A DNA stretch of 64,000 bases from Nocardia inohanensis NBRC 100128 (GTDB lineage: Bacteria > Actinomycetota > Actinomycetes > Mycobacteriales > Mycobacteriaceae): NCBI RefSeq assembly GCF_001612945.1, contig NZ_BDBK01000001.1, positions 434,001-498,000 of the forward strand, given 5' to 3'. The position numbers were made by a program, and so were the translations under genes. Below are positions 38,674-48,424 of the stretch, piece after piece. The notes below the pieces were generated by a model. It did no database searches, was not told the DNA's origin, and saw only the letters and a list, made by a program, of their open reading frames with translations. Every line of letters starts with the position of its first letter. The first letter of the stretch is position 1.

Positions 38674-38934
38674 ATGATTCACAGCTCTCTCCGCCTGACC
38701 GTCGTCTCCCTGGCTCTCGCGGGCGCGATCAGCGCCGGAATCGGCACGGCGACAGCCGATGTCGAGGCACTGCCCGCCGAAACCACGCTCGCGTCATCCA
38801 TTGCCGGCGGCACCGGCTCCTCGGACCTGGCGACCGGCAGCGGGCAGTACATCTTCGGACCGCTCACCAAGGCCCTCGCAGCGGTGTACTGCGCCGTCGT
38901 CCCCGGCAGCGCTCAATCCGCCTTGTGCGTGTAG
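38674..38934 (+). CDS. Small exported protein
   Basis: 86 residues with a signal peptide (LRLTVVSLALAGAISAGIGT, cleavage near TAD). The mature part is about 55 residues with two Cys in AVYCAVVPGSAQSALCV. There is no ribosome-binding site; a possible TTGAAG -35 and TATGCT -10 sit at 38641 and 38662, placing transcription start at or next to the ATG (leaderless). The open frame also reaches a TTG at 38641. Such short Cys-containing secreted proteins are common in Nocardia. Confidence 0.65.
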   Translation: MIHSSLRLTVVSLALAGAISAGIGTATADVEALPAETTLASSIAGGTGSSDLATGSGQYIFGPLTKALAAVYCAVVPGSAQSALCV

Positions 38935-38995
38935 TGGCCGGCCCGCGGCCGAACCTTTTCCGGCCGCAGCGAAGCGAGAGTGTCGACGCCCTCTG

Positions 38996-40195
38996 TCACG
39001 ATCCTTGATGAGCCCGGGTGTCCGGCACGCCCGCGTAGTCGGGGAGTTCGACGCCGTTGATCGCGCGCTCGATCAGTTCGCCGAACCATTCGCCGCTGAA
39101 ATCGGGGGCGGGTTCGGCATCTGGGCCGGGGATGTCGCGGCTGCGGGCGTTCAGTTGGGCGATCTCCTGGTTGGCTTCGACGAACGGGCGCATCCGGCGT
39201 TCGTAGGCGGCGAACCCGGCCGCCGGATCCCATCCGGCGGCGGCCAGCTCTCCGGCCAGCAGATACGCGCCGACCAGGGCCAGTCCGGTGCCCTGCCCGG
39301 ACATCGGGGACGAACTGAACGCCGCGTCCCCGAGCAATGCCACCCGTCCGTTGGACCAGCGCTCCATCATCACCTGGGCGACCTGATCGAGATAGAAGTC
39401 GGGGGTGTCGTCCAGGTGCGCGAGGATGCCCTCGGTCAACCAGCCGAACCCGGCCATCCGCTCTCGCAGCAGGCGTTTCTGGGCGTCGATATCGCGGTAG
39501 TCGACATCGAGATCGGTTGCGGGGAAAGAGAACATGGCCATCGCGCGGGTGGCGTCCTGGATCGGCCGCAAGCCGGCCGAACGCCCGCCTTCCTGATATT
39601 CGATCAACCACTTGTCGAGCCCGAACTCGTTGGGCACGCTGTAGAAGGCCAGCGCATGTCCGAGGTGGCGGACGAACTGTTCGTGCGGCCCGAAAACCAT
39701 TGCGCGCAGCGCGGAATGGAGCCCGTCGGCTCCGATCACCAGCTCGAACCGCCGCTTGCCGCCGCTCGCGAACACCACGTCGACCCCGTCGGCGTCCTGG
39801 CTGAGCTCGGCGATCCGATCGCCGAAAATGTATTCGACCCCGTCGCGAGTGTCGTCGTAGAGCACCTGCGACAGATCCCCGCGCAGAATCTCGATCTCCG
39901 CGATGAACCCGTCACCGCCGTCGTCCTCCACGTGGAAAGCGTTGAGCACGTTGCCATCCGAGTCCACCGTGCGTGCGCCGATGGTCTGGGTGCAGGCCGC
40001 CCGCACCTCCGCATCTAACCCCATCCGCCGGATGACCTCCTTGGTCACCCCGCGCGCATCCACCGCCTGCCCACCGGGCCGCAGCTCGGGCGCCCGCTCC
40101 ACCACGGTCACCTCGGCCCCCCGCCGGCGCAGCCAGTGCGCCAGCGCGGGCCCCGCGATGCTCGCCCCCGCCACCAACACTCTGATACCGCTCAT
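38996..40195 (-). CDS. FAD-dependent monooxygenase
   Basis: 399 residues. The N-terminal FAD fold is VLVAGASIAGPALAHWLRRR, the second contact ELVIGADGLHSALR (DG motif) and the third GRVALLGDAAFSSSPMSGQG (GD motif). This is the aromatic hydroxylase (PheA/TetX-like) class, which oxygenates phenolic or polyketide substrates with NADPH. Substrate unknown; some relatives inactivate antibiotics such as tetracycline or rifampicin. It is divergent from the PPOX gene. Confidence 0.9.
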   Translation of the reverse strand: MSGIRVLVAGASIAGPALAHWLRRRGAEVTVVERAPELRPGGQAVDARGVTKEVIRRMGLDAEVRAACTQTIGARTVDSDGNVLNAFHVEDDGGDGFIAEIEILRGDLSQVLYDDTRDGVEYIFGDRIAELSQDADGVDVVFASGGKRRFELVIGADGLHSALRAMVFGPHEQFVRHLGHALAFYSVPNEFGLDKWLIEYQEGGRSAGLRPIQDATRAMAMFSFPATDLDVDYRDIDAQKRLLRERMAGFGWLTEGILAHLDDTPDFYLDQVAQVMMERWSNGRVALLGDAAFSSSPMSGQGTGLALVGAYLLAGELAAAGWDPAAGFAAYERRMRPFVEANQEIAQLNARSRDIPGPDAEPAPDFSGEWFGELIERAINGVELPDYAGVPDTRAHQGS

Positions 40196-40355
40196 CGCGC
40201 CCTCCGCTCACCCGCCGGATCCTGTCCGGACCGATTGTTTCCGCTCTGACCCACCACTGCCGGTGTATCCAGACGTTTGGACGAGGCACCCACCCGAAAT
40301 TCATCGACGCGGCCGAGATCATCTCAATGCTCCTGCGCGCCACCGAATATAGCAA

Positions 40356-40372
40356 CGCTAGACAACGTAGCG
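40356..40372. promoter_or_regulatory. Inverted repeat CGCTA-N7-TAGCG upstream of the PPOX gene
   Basis: 17 bp within the 232-bp divergent region, 56 bp before the PPOX start. Related pieces AACGCTAG and AACGCTGCTAG flank it, suggesting repeated binding of one regulator. The rest of the region shows no gene. Confidence 0.4.
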
Positions 40373-40427
40373 ACTCGATGTTACCGTTGCTCCAGTTCCT
40401 AACGCTGCTAGATCAGGAGTAACCGAG

Positions 40428-40826
40428 ATGACCTTCACCAGCAACGAACAGCAGTTCCTCGCCGAGGCCGGCATCGGCCGCCTGGCCACCGTCTCGCCCG
40501 ACGGTGTCGTCCAGAACAACCCCACCAACTACCGCGTGAACCCCGACGGCACCATCGATATCGGCGGCATGCGCATGCGAGCCAGCCGCAAATACCGCAA
40601 CGTCGAAGCGGGCAGCCGAGTGTCCTTCGTCATCGACCAGCAGGTCTCCCTGGACCCCTACGTGATTCGCGGCATCGAGGTGCGCGGCAAAGCCGAAGCC
40701 CTCGAGGACCAGGAGCCGCCGTTCCCGCCCCAGGAACGCGCCATCATCCGAATCCGCCCCGACCGGGTCATCTCCTGGGGCATCGACAGCGGCTCCTTCG
40801 AATTCACCAGCCGCGCAGCGGAATAG
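40428..40826 (+). CDS. PPOX-class F420/flavin-dependent oxidoreductase
   Basis: 132 residues of the split-barrel FMN/F420 fold. AGIGRLATVSPDGVVQNNPTN at the N-terminus and TIDIGGMRMRASRKYRNVEA in the middle are typical of small actinobacterial PPOX proteins, which use F420 or FMN to reduce or protect against redox-active compounds. GATCAGGAG precedes ATG 40428. It is divergent from a flavin monooxygenase, so the two may share a regulator. Confidence 0.85.
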   Translation: MTFTSNEQQFLAEAGIGRLATVSPDGVVQNNPTNYRVNPDGTIDIGGMRMRASRKYRNVEAGSRVSFVIDQQVSLDPYVIRGIEVRGKAEALEDQEPPFPPQERAIIRIRPDRVISWGIDSGSFEFTSRAAE

Positions 40827-41056
40827 CGGACCGTGGCGGCAGGTCCGATCCGGCTGGGCCTTCCGCAAGTCGCCCCGGGTCGGAACGGCCCCGCCCATCC
40901 CGTTCGGGCCGGGCGGCATCCATCATCGACCCGGAATTTGCTGGCTCCACGCTCAGCGAACTTGGCGCTACAGTCGACCCGGAACTCAACGGGCCGCCGA
41001 GTTCTCGAATTTTCCCAGGTTCCGGGGGGATTCGAAGAGTTGATCGATCGAGGATT

Positions 41057-42106
41057 GTGGTGACTGCGGGCAGATCTCGTGCCGCGAACGATGGCACTGT
41101 CGCTTCCAGCTTGGCCCGCCTGGTTTCGGGCGTTGTGCAGGACTTGGGTATGAATCGCGGTCAGTTCGCGCATTTGCCGGATCTGCGGCCGGAGGTGCTG
41201 GCCGATGATCTGGCGCGGGTGTCGACGCCGACGATGATCGCGTTGTGGGAGCAGCTCACGCTCAGCGATGCGGGTACCGCGATCGGTGTGCATGTCGCGG
41301 AACAGGCGCCGGTGGGCACGCTCGGGTTGTGGGATTACCTGTACACGACCGGTGCGAGCTTGATCGAGACGACACCGCAGGCACTGAACTATCTGGATGT
41401 GATCGGCGATCCGGGTGCCGATCGGACGCGAGTGTTGCAGAGCGGCAGTCAGTTCGTGGTCGGGCACGCGACCGGTCCCGCGGTGCCAGATGTGGTCGAG
41501 GCGATCGAGATCTTCGTACTGGCACTGTTTCTGAAGCGTTCCCGCGAAGCCACCGGCCGCCCGATCGTCCCGCTGCGGGTCAGCCTGTCTCATCGCGCGC
41601 CTCGCGAACATCGCCGGCTGGTCGAATTCTTCGGCACCACTCGCATCGACTATGAAGCGCCGGTCAATTCGATCACCCTGCTCGAGGAGGACGCCCACGC
41701 CCCGCTCCCGCAATCCCAGCCCGGCCTGGGCAAAATCCTGCAACACCACGCCGAGCTGACCCTGGCCGCCGCCAAACCGGTCCTGCGCTGGTACGACGCC
41801 TTCCGAGTCGCACTCGACATCGTCTTCGAGGCGAACATCGTCTCGCTGGAAGCGGTGGCCGAGCGCTTGGCGATGAGCCCGCGCACCCTGCAACGCCGCC
41901 TCGCCGAACACGACACCAGCTGGCGCACCGAGGTCGAGCAAGCCCGCCAGGCCCGCGCCCTCGCCCTGCTACGCGACCCCGAACTACCGATGCGCTCCAT
42001 CGCCCGCCGTGTCGGCTACAGCGACGAACGGGCCCTGCGCCGCGCAATCCGGCGCTGGCACGGTGTGCCCCCCTTGGCCGTTCGCGACGGGCTCGTCGCG
42101 GGCTGA
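41057..42106 (+). CDS. AraC-family transcriptional regulator
   Basis: 349 residues from GTG 41057. The N-terminal arabinose-binding-like domain (residues about 15-210) begins with ASSLARLVSGVVQDLGMNR; the C-terminal AraC HTH is VSLEAVAERLAMSPRTLQRR followed by the second helix RRVGYSDERALRRAIRRW. The LAEHDTSWRTEVEQARQARA linker is typical. Such regulators often control neighbouring oxidoreductases. The 230 bp upstream have no other gene. Confidence 0.92.
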   Translation: MVTAGRSRAANDGTVASSLARLVSGVVQDLGMNRGQFAHLPDLRPEVLADDLARVSTPTMIALWEQLTLSDAGTAIGVHVAEQAPVGTLGLWDYLYTTGASLIETTPQALNYLDVIGDPGADRTRVLQSGSQFVVGHATGPAVPDVVEAIEIFVLALFLKRSREATGRPIVPLRVSLSHRAPREHRRLVEFFGTTRIDYEAPVNSITLLEEDAHAPLPQSQPGLGKILQHHAELTLAAAKPVLRWYDAFRVALDIVFEANIVSLEAVAERLAMSPRTLQRRLAEHDTSWRTEVEQARQARALALLRDPELPMRSIARRVGYSDERALRRAIRRWHGVPPLAVRDGLVAG

Positions 42107-42192
42107 AGAAAAGAGGAGACGGCGCCACCTCCCTCACGTAATCGCCACAATTCCAGCGCATTTCGCGCACTTCGCCGCGCTAGGTTGCTGGG

Positions 42193-42822
42193 GTGTTCGC
42201 GAAAGAGCTGCGGTCGTATGTTGTGCCCGCGTCCGCCTTGGTGTTGGCCGTGATCTTGCTCCTTGTGACGCTGCATCGCGGTTGGATCGTCACGCAGTTC
42301 TGGATTCTGGCGCTGCCGTTGCTGCTGGGGGTGTTCGTGGTGGTATCGGCTTTGCTCATGGTGATGGTTTGGCTGGCCGGTCGCGACGGGCGATGGTGGT
42401 CGCTGGTGGCTACGGTGCTGCTGGCGGTGGTCGGGGTCGGGGGTTCGGTTTTCCTGTTCTTCGATTTGAAAGCTTTTGTGTGGACCAAGTTTTGGCTCGA
42501 ACGTCCGGCGTTCACCGCGATCGCCGCGATGGAGCTGCCGGAGCGTGACCGCATCGGGTACTACGGTGTCGACCTGCCCGCGTACCTGTGCTTCGTTTCG
42601 GCCAATTGCAAGGTGGCGGTGATCGGCACCAGTGGTGGAGAGCCGGTGCGGTTCGTACCCGACTTCCTCGGGATCCCCGATGATGCCGAGGGCTATGCGC
42701 ATTTCGTGGGCACACCGGAGCCGGGTCCGTACGACGGCTTCGGTGAATCGATCTGCCCGACAGTGGAATTGGGGGGCGGATGGTGGTGGCTCGGCTCCTG
42801 CTCCGCGCTCTCGCATCCGTAA
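42193..42822 (+). CDS. Membrane protein with three N-terminal helices
   Basis: 209 residues from GTG 42193. Helices ALVLAVILLLVTLHRGW, WILALPLLLGVFVVVSALLM and VATVLLAVVGVGGSVFLFF occupy residues about 12-95. A soluble C-terminal part with three Cys (AYLCFVSANCKVAVIG, SICPTVELG) probably lies outside. I do not recognise the family. Function unknown. Confidence 0.65.
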   Translation: MFAKELRSYVVPASALVLAVILLLVTLHRGWIVTQFWILALPLLLGVFVVVSALLMVMVWLAGRDGRWWSLVATVLLAVVGVGGSVFLFFDLKAFVWTKFWLERPAFTAIAAMELPERDRIGYYGVDLPAYLCFVSANCKVAVIGTSGGEPVRFVPDFLGIPDDAEGYAHFVGTPEPGPYDGFGESICPTVELGGGWWWLGSCSALSHP

Positions 42823-42890
42823 TGACCGGAATCGCCTAGCTGAGGTCGGTTTCGCGCGGCGGAGGCGTGGCGGGACTAACGTTGTCCGGC

Positions 42891-43178
42891 ATGGCAAGTA
42901 GGGATGTGGTGGTGACGGTGGGTGAGGACGACTGGCTCCTCTTGAGTGATGCGGCCGAGTGTGCGGGGATGAGCGTGGAGGCTTACGTCTCGTGGGGAGT
43001 GCGGATTCTGGCGATGCAGGCCCGTCCGGGCGGGGCGAAGCAGGGTGGGCGGGCGGGGAGCAGCCCCGAGGACACGGGAACCGAATACGGGGTCGCCGAG
43101 GAGTCGGAGTCGGCCGCGTGGACCGAAACCTTCTCCGAACGGCTCTCCCACCGAGCCCATCGACGCCGGGAGAATTGA
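42891..43178 (+). CDS. Small protein with ribbon-helix-helix-like N-terminus
   Basis: 95 residues from ATG 42891. DVVVTVGEDDWLLLSDAAEC then AGMSVEAYVSWGVRILAMQA reads as strand-helix-helix, as in CopG/RHH DNA-binding proteins; the tail is acidic and low-complexity. It lies between 42 kb and the end of ctpI and is free of overlap only if ctpI stops at 43189, which supports the frameshift described for ctpI. No toxin gene is obvious next to it. Confidence 0.5.
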   Translation: MASRDVVVTVGEDDWLLLSDAAECAGMSVEAYVSWGVRILAMQARPGGAKQGGRAGSSPEDTGTEYGVAEESESAAWTETFSERLSHRAHRRREN

Positions 43179-43188
43179 GGTCGATGGC

Positions 43189-46100
43189 TCAGGCGGCGAG
43201 CGCGCGGCCCGCGTAGACGGCGCCCACCGTCCCGCCGAGCGCGCAGCTGGTGACGATCGACCAGGCGACCGGTCCAGCGCCACGCAGCCGAAGAAGCGGT
43301 TCACGCCGGGCGTCATGATGATGCCGGCCAGCAGGGCGGCGCTGCCGGCCGCGGTGACCCAGACCAGGGGGCTGTGCCGGCCGATCACCAGGGTTTGACC
43401 GAGTTGGGTGGAGACCAGGGCCGCCAGCGCCATGGTGGCGGCGCGGCGCTGGGTTCCGGTGGCCCGGCCCAGCAACCAGGCCGCCCCGGCGCCCGCCGTG
43501 GTGCAAGCGCCGCGCACGGCGACGGTGCGCAGGAAGTCGCCGCCGAGTTCGGGCCGGGGGAGTTCACCCAATTCGGTTCCGGTGTCGGCGGGTTCGGTGT
43601 GGTGTTCGCCGGTGCGCGAACCGGACAGGGCTACCGCCATGGCGGGGCCGAGATCGGTCAGCAGGTTCACCAGCAGGAATTGGCGGGTGCCGATCGGGGC
43701 GCGCCCCGCCAGCAAGGTGCCGAGCACGGTGAAGGTCACTTCGCCCGCGTTACCACCGACCAGGACGCCGATCGCGTCGCGCACGCGCTGCCACATGCCG
43801 CGGCCTTCGACGAGCGCGTCGAGCAGCACGGTCAGATCGAGATCGCCTGCGGGATCGGCGGATTCGGCGGAACCGGTGATGATGAGGTCGGCGGCTTCAC
43901 GAGCGGCCACCGATCCGCGGGCCGCCAGGCCGATGCCGATGTCGGCGCTGCGGATGGCGGCGGCGTCGTTGCTGCCGTCGCCGGTCATGGCGACCACGTG
44001 GCCGCGGCGTTGGAGCGAGGTGACGATGCGGACCTTGTGTTCGGGCGTCACCCGGGCGAAAACGGTTGCCCGGTCGATCAATTCGGCCTGTTCGTCTTCG
44101 TCCAGCCCGTCGATGTCCGCGCCGGTGGCCACCTGGTCGGCGGGGATCCCGAGTTGCCGGGCGACGGCGCGCGCGGTGACCGGATGATCGCCGGTGATCA
44201 TGCGCACGCTGATGTCGTTACGCGCCAACTGCCGCACCAGATCCGGGGTTTGCGGGCGCGGGGTATCGGCGAGGCCGATGAAGCCGAGCAGCGTCAACTG
44301 CTCGATCTCGTCGGCGACATCCGCGGGCTCGCGCGGGAAGTCGCGGCGCGCCACCACCAGTACCCGCAGCCCGCGCTCGGCGAGGCGTTGCACCGCTGCT
44401 TCGGCGTCGGCGCGCTGCCCGGCATCGAACGCGGTGACGGACCGATCACCGTTTCCATTGGCGCGCAACACTTGTGTGCAACGCGGCAGCACCACTTCCG
44501 GTGCCCCCTTCACCGCCAGCCGGATGTGATGAGCGGTGTGCCCCACGGCTGCCGCATATCCCCGGTTGCTCTCGAACGGCACCTCTTCGATGGGATCCCA
44601 GATGTGCACCGCCCTGGCCCCGAGATGCCGGTCCGCGGCCTCCACCACGGCCCGGTCGGTGGCGTGCACCGGCGCGTCGTCGCCGTGTGGGCAGGCTCGG
44701 GCGGCAGCGCGCAGCAGTCGCCGCGATTGCGGTGAGTCCGCGGCGTTTTCGGTATCCCAGGTGTCGTCCGCGTCGGCCAGCGCGTCGAGATGCAGTCGAC
44801 CGGCGGTGAGGGTGCCCGTCTTGTCGAAGCACACGGTATCCAACCGCCCCAGCGCTTCGATGGTGCGGCTCGAGCGCACCAGCACACCGTGCCGCGAGAG
44901 CCGCCGGGTCGCCGCCAGCTGCGCCACCGTGGCGACCAGCGGTAGTCCCTCCGGTACGGCCGCCACCGCGACCGCCAGCCCATCGGCCAAGGCGGGGCGC
45001 AATGGCAGCCCGCGCAGGAAGCTGGCCGCCGTCACCACACTCCCGCCGCCCAGCGTGAGCGGAAGAACCTGCGCCGAAAGCGATTTCAACTGCTCCTGCA
45101 CGCCACCACCACGCGGCGCCCCGGCCGCCGCCAACGCCCGGCCCGCTTCGGTCGCGGCCCCGGTCGCCACCACCACGGCGCGCGCCTGCCCATTGACCAC
45201 GACACCGCCCTCGAACACCATGCAACTCCGATCACCCAGCGCCGCACCGGGAGTCGCACCGACCTCCTTCTCCACCGTCACCGATTCCCCGGTCAACCCC
45301 GACTCGTCCACTTCGAGCCCCTCCACCATCAGCAACCGCGCATCCGCCGGCACCACATCCCCGGCCCGCAACCCGATGACATCCCCCACCCGCAAGACAT
45401 CCGCCCCGACTTCGCGCTCCTCGTGCCCCTTTTCACTCGCACCCTCGCCGAGTCCGCGGTCCGTCGTTGGGCTGGTGTCGCCGTGGGGTCCACGGCCCGC
45501 CGTGCCGCTCGCATCGCCGAGTCCACGGCCCGTCGTTCGGCTGGTGTCGCTGTGGGGTCCTTGGTCCGCTGTGCCGCTTGCGTCGTCGTCGAGTCCGCGG
45601 TCCGTCGTTGGGCTGGTGTCGCTGTGGGGTCCTTGGTCCGCTGTGCTGCTCGCGTCGTCGCCGAGTCCGCGGTCTGTCGTTGTACTGGCGTCGCTGTGGG
45701 GTCCACGGTCCGCCATACCGCTCGCGACGTCGCCCAGCCAGGAGTTCGCTCTTTCGCGTGTGCTGTCGCGGAGCTGGGAATTCGTGCTGTGGCGCTCGTG
45801 AGGATTTTCGATGCGGCGCGCGATGAGCCGCTCACCGACCAGCAGGCGATGCAGCGACTGGCCCGCGCGGCGGCGCTGGAGCGCGGACACCACCGCATTG
45901 AGGCCGAGCACCGAACCCACCAGCACGGCGTCGGTGGGGGAGCCCAACAGCGCCGATGCCACCGCGCCCACGGCGAGCAGCGGGGTCAGCGGATCGGCCA
46001 GCTCGCGGCGCACTTGAGCGGCTAGATCGGTCAAAGTCGTTGCGGGAGTGGCGAACCAGCGGGCGGTGCGGATCGCGCCGGTAGCGACGGCGCCGTGCGG

Positions 46101-48086
46101 CGCGGGAGCCTGTGGGGGAGCGGGCAGGCGGGCCAGTACTTCGTCGGGTTCGAGCGCATGCCACGGCACCAGCGGCACCGGCGTGGCCTCCGTCCCGCGT
46201 CCGGCGCTGCGCCCCGCCATAAGTCCGCTCGCGAAGCTGAGCAGCGTGGCGCTGGACAGCGGTGCGGTGGCGGCTACCGGCCGAGCCCCGGTGGGCCCGG
46301 ATGCCAGCAGTAACCCGGTCAGCGTGGCCGCCGACAGGGTCAGCACCCGCCCCCGCTCGCTCACGGCGCGGGCCGGCCCGACCGCCGCGATAATCCTTCG
46401 CGCACACTCCAAATCCGGGCACACCACATCCGCCTGCCACGGCACATGAACCTGCTCGCCTTCCCGCTCGACGAGCCCGATCCCCAGATCCGCAGCCCCC
46501 AAAGCCTGATGCGCCCGGCCACTCAGCACGGCCACCACGTAACCCTGCTCTTGCAGCCTGCGCACCAGAGCGGTCTCCGACCCGCCCGCGGCCACGAATT
46601 CGTCAGCGCTGCGCCGCAATTCCCCCATCGACTCGTCCCCGATCAACACCACCCGCAACCCGGCTCGCCGCGCCGCCGCCAGCAACCCGACCGCCTCGGG
46701 ATGCGCTTCCCGCCCGATCAATGCCCGTCCGACGACGTCCTCCCCGTCATACAGCCGATGCCACAACGGATCTCCGCTACCCGCCCCGCGGGAACTCTCG
46801 TTTTCCAGCCGCAGGGTTGCGCGATGGCGGCCACGCGGCGGGGGTATCGGCAATTCGGACCCGTTGCGCCACAGCAGGCGCTGTGCCGCGCTCCACACCT
46901 GCTCGACGCTCCACCCGGAATTCTGTGCTTCGGCCGCGAGCACCACGGCCCGGTCGCCGCGCAGCGCGTGCCGATCCACCACCAGCGCCGAAGCCCGGTC
47001 GAGCCGCCGCCACAATCGGGGATCGATGGTCAGGACCCCGCGCCGCGCCATGAGCGTGGAGAGGATGCCCGCGAACGTTTCACGCCCGGCGCGAGCGGCG
47101 CGCGGCACCCCCGCGGCGAGCGCGCCGGCGGCATCGGAGGAACCGCGGCGCCCGGTGAGCGTGGCCAGCGAGGCCGCTGCCGCACCGGTCCCGACCTGCG
47201 CCGCACACCGTTCGATCGGCCCGGCGGGCAGGACGACGGGCCGTGGTGCGGGGGAGCGGTATTCGGCGACGCCCGGCTGGTGCGGGGAGCCGAGCAGATC
47301 GTCCCAGCGCCGCCATTGCCCGTAGCGCGCGCCCGCTTCCACCAATCGAACCGCGCGCTGCAAGGTGTCGCCGAGCAGTGCGCTCAGCTGCGAGTCGAGC
47401 GCCTGCCCGAACGCATTGCCGAGCGCGAGCACCGTATCGGCCCGGTGCACCCCCAACTGCCGCTCCAGCAGCACCCGCAACTGCGGCTGCCCGTCGATGA
47501 GCGATACGGTCGCGCGCATCAGGTCGGTAGCGCCCGAGGCCGGTATCACTTTGCCCGCCAATGCGAGTCCGATGCCGACCACATCCCCGGCCAGCTGCGC
47601 CGCACTGGTGAACACCGGTTCCTGATCCGACGGATCGGCCAGCTGCCGGCTCCACGGAATGTCTTCGGTGCCGGCCTTGCGCTCGAGTTCGGCGAGCTCC
47701 GCATCCAATTCGTCCGCCCCGAACCGTTCCGGTTCGAACTGCACCGTGACCCGCCCGCTGACCGCGTTGACCCGATGCCACCGCACCCCGTCGAGCTGCC
47801 CGAGCCGATCGCGCACCAGCGCGCCGACCTCCGGCGCCCGTTCGCCCCGCAACCCTTTCACCTCGGCGTGAATCCGATCCCCCCGCACCGCGATCCGCCG
47901 TTGCCGCCGCTGCGCGCGCGGATCGAACAGCGCCGTCGCCTCCCGCGCGAAGCCGTCGATCAACTCACCGACCGCGTCGGGCGCGGCGGCCCGCACCACT
48001 GCCGTGCCGCGCGCTGCCACCGCCGCGGCGGCGAGCAGCGGAAGCCGCACCGGCGCGGTCACGAGTCCGCGCAGCGCGGGCCTCAT
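43189..48086 (-). CDS. ctpI: CtpI-like P-type cation-transporting ATPase with apparent C-terminal frameshift
   Basis: Very large P-type ATPase (about 1,631 residues when repaired, close to M. tuberculosis CtpI). From ATG 48086 come an N-terminal extension, then the P-type core: the actuator motif GLTGESVTVEKE, the phosphorylation motif CFDKTGTLTAG (near residue 1086), MTGDGSNDAAAIRSADIG, and C-terminal helices. Near 43274 the frame is off by one base: the running frame reads GCVALDRSPG, whereas inserting one G gives GCVALGPVAWSIVTSCALGG then a stop at 43189. Without repair the frame runs nonsensically to 42876. Transport specificity is unknown. Confidence 0.85.
45450..45734 (-). repeat. Four in-frame tandem repeats (69-72 bp) inside ctpI
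   Basis: Copies start at 45450, 45519, 45591 and 45663. Each encodes about 24 residues of the type TADQGPHSDTSPTTDRGLGD. All are multiples of 3, so ctpI stays open. They lie between the conserved LVGERLIARRIEN and VLRVGDVIGLRAGDVV segments of the actuator domain. Confidence 0.9.
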
Positions 48087-48163
48087 TCGCCCGCCCCGCT
48101 GAGGGTGCCCGCCGCCGCTGCCGTATCGCCCACTGTGTTCGCCGTGCCGGATGCAATACACAT
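48083..48163 (-). CDS. 26-codon micro-ORF upstream of ctpI
   Basis: Encodes MCIASGTANTVGDTAAAAGTL then SGAGE. ATG 48163 is preceded by GGAGAACGATC, and the stop overlaps the ctpI start (ATGA), implying translational coupling. It may be a leader peptide or the remnant of a larger gene; the Gly/Ala-rich sequence resembles parts of small Nocardia proteins. I cannot assign a function. Confidence 0.4.
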   Translation of the reverse strand: MCIASGTANTVGDTAAAAGTLSGAGE

Positions 48164-48424
48164 GATCGTTCTCCGGATGTTGGATGTTGGTAGACGTGAT
48201 GGCCTTGCCCAGCGGAGCGCATCGCAAACTCCCGGATTCGGCGATGCGGGATGGGTTCGCCGGCAGTGGATTCCGCGTCGACGGCCGTGAATCGATATGT
48301 GAATGTTCGGTGGGGCGAATGTGGCGAAACCTTCGAATTCGCTTATGGTACCGAATCTTCGGATGTATGCCGGGAGTCTGCTCGTACGATTGGCGCGGGG
48401 ACGGCAACCGGAAGGACAATTACG

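Noticed and set aside
42876..43188. Continuation of the ctpI frame to 42876
   Set aside because: Sequence after GCVAL loses all similarity and overlaps a separate small gene; a 1-base frameshift explains it better.
45811..46017. Small plus-strand frames inside ctpI
   Set aside because: They are antisense shadows of the repeat-flanking region of ctpI.
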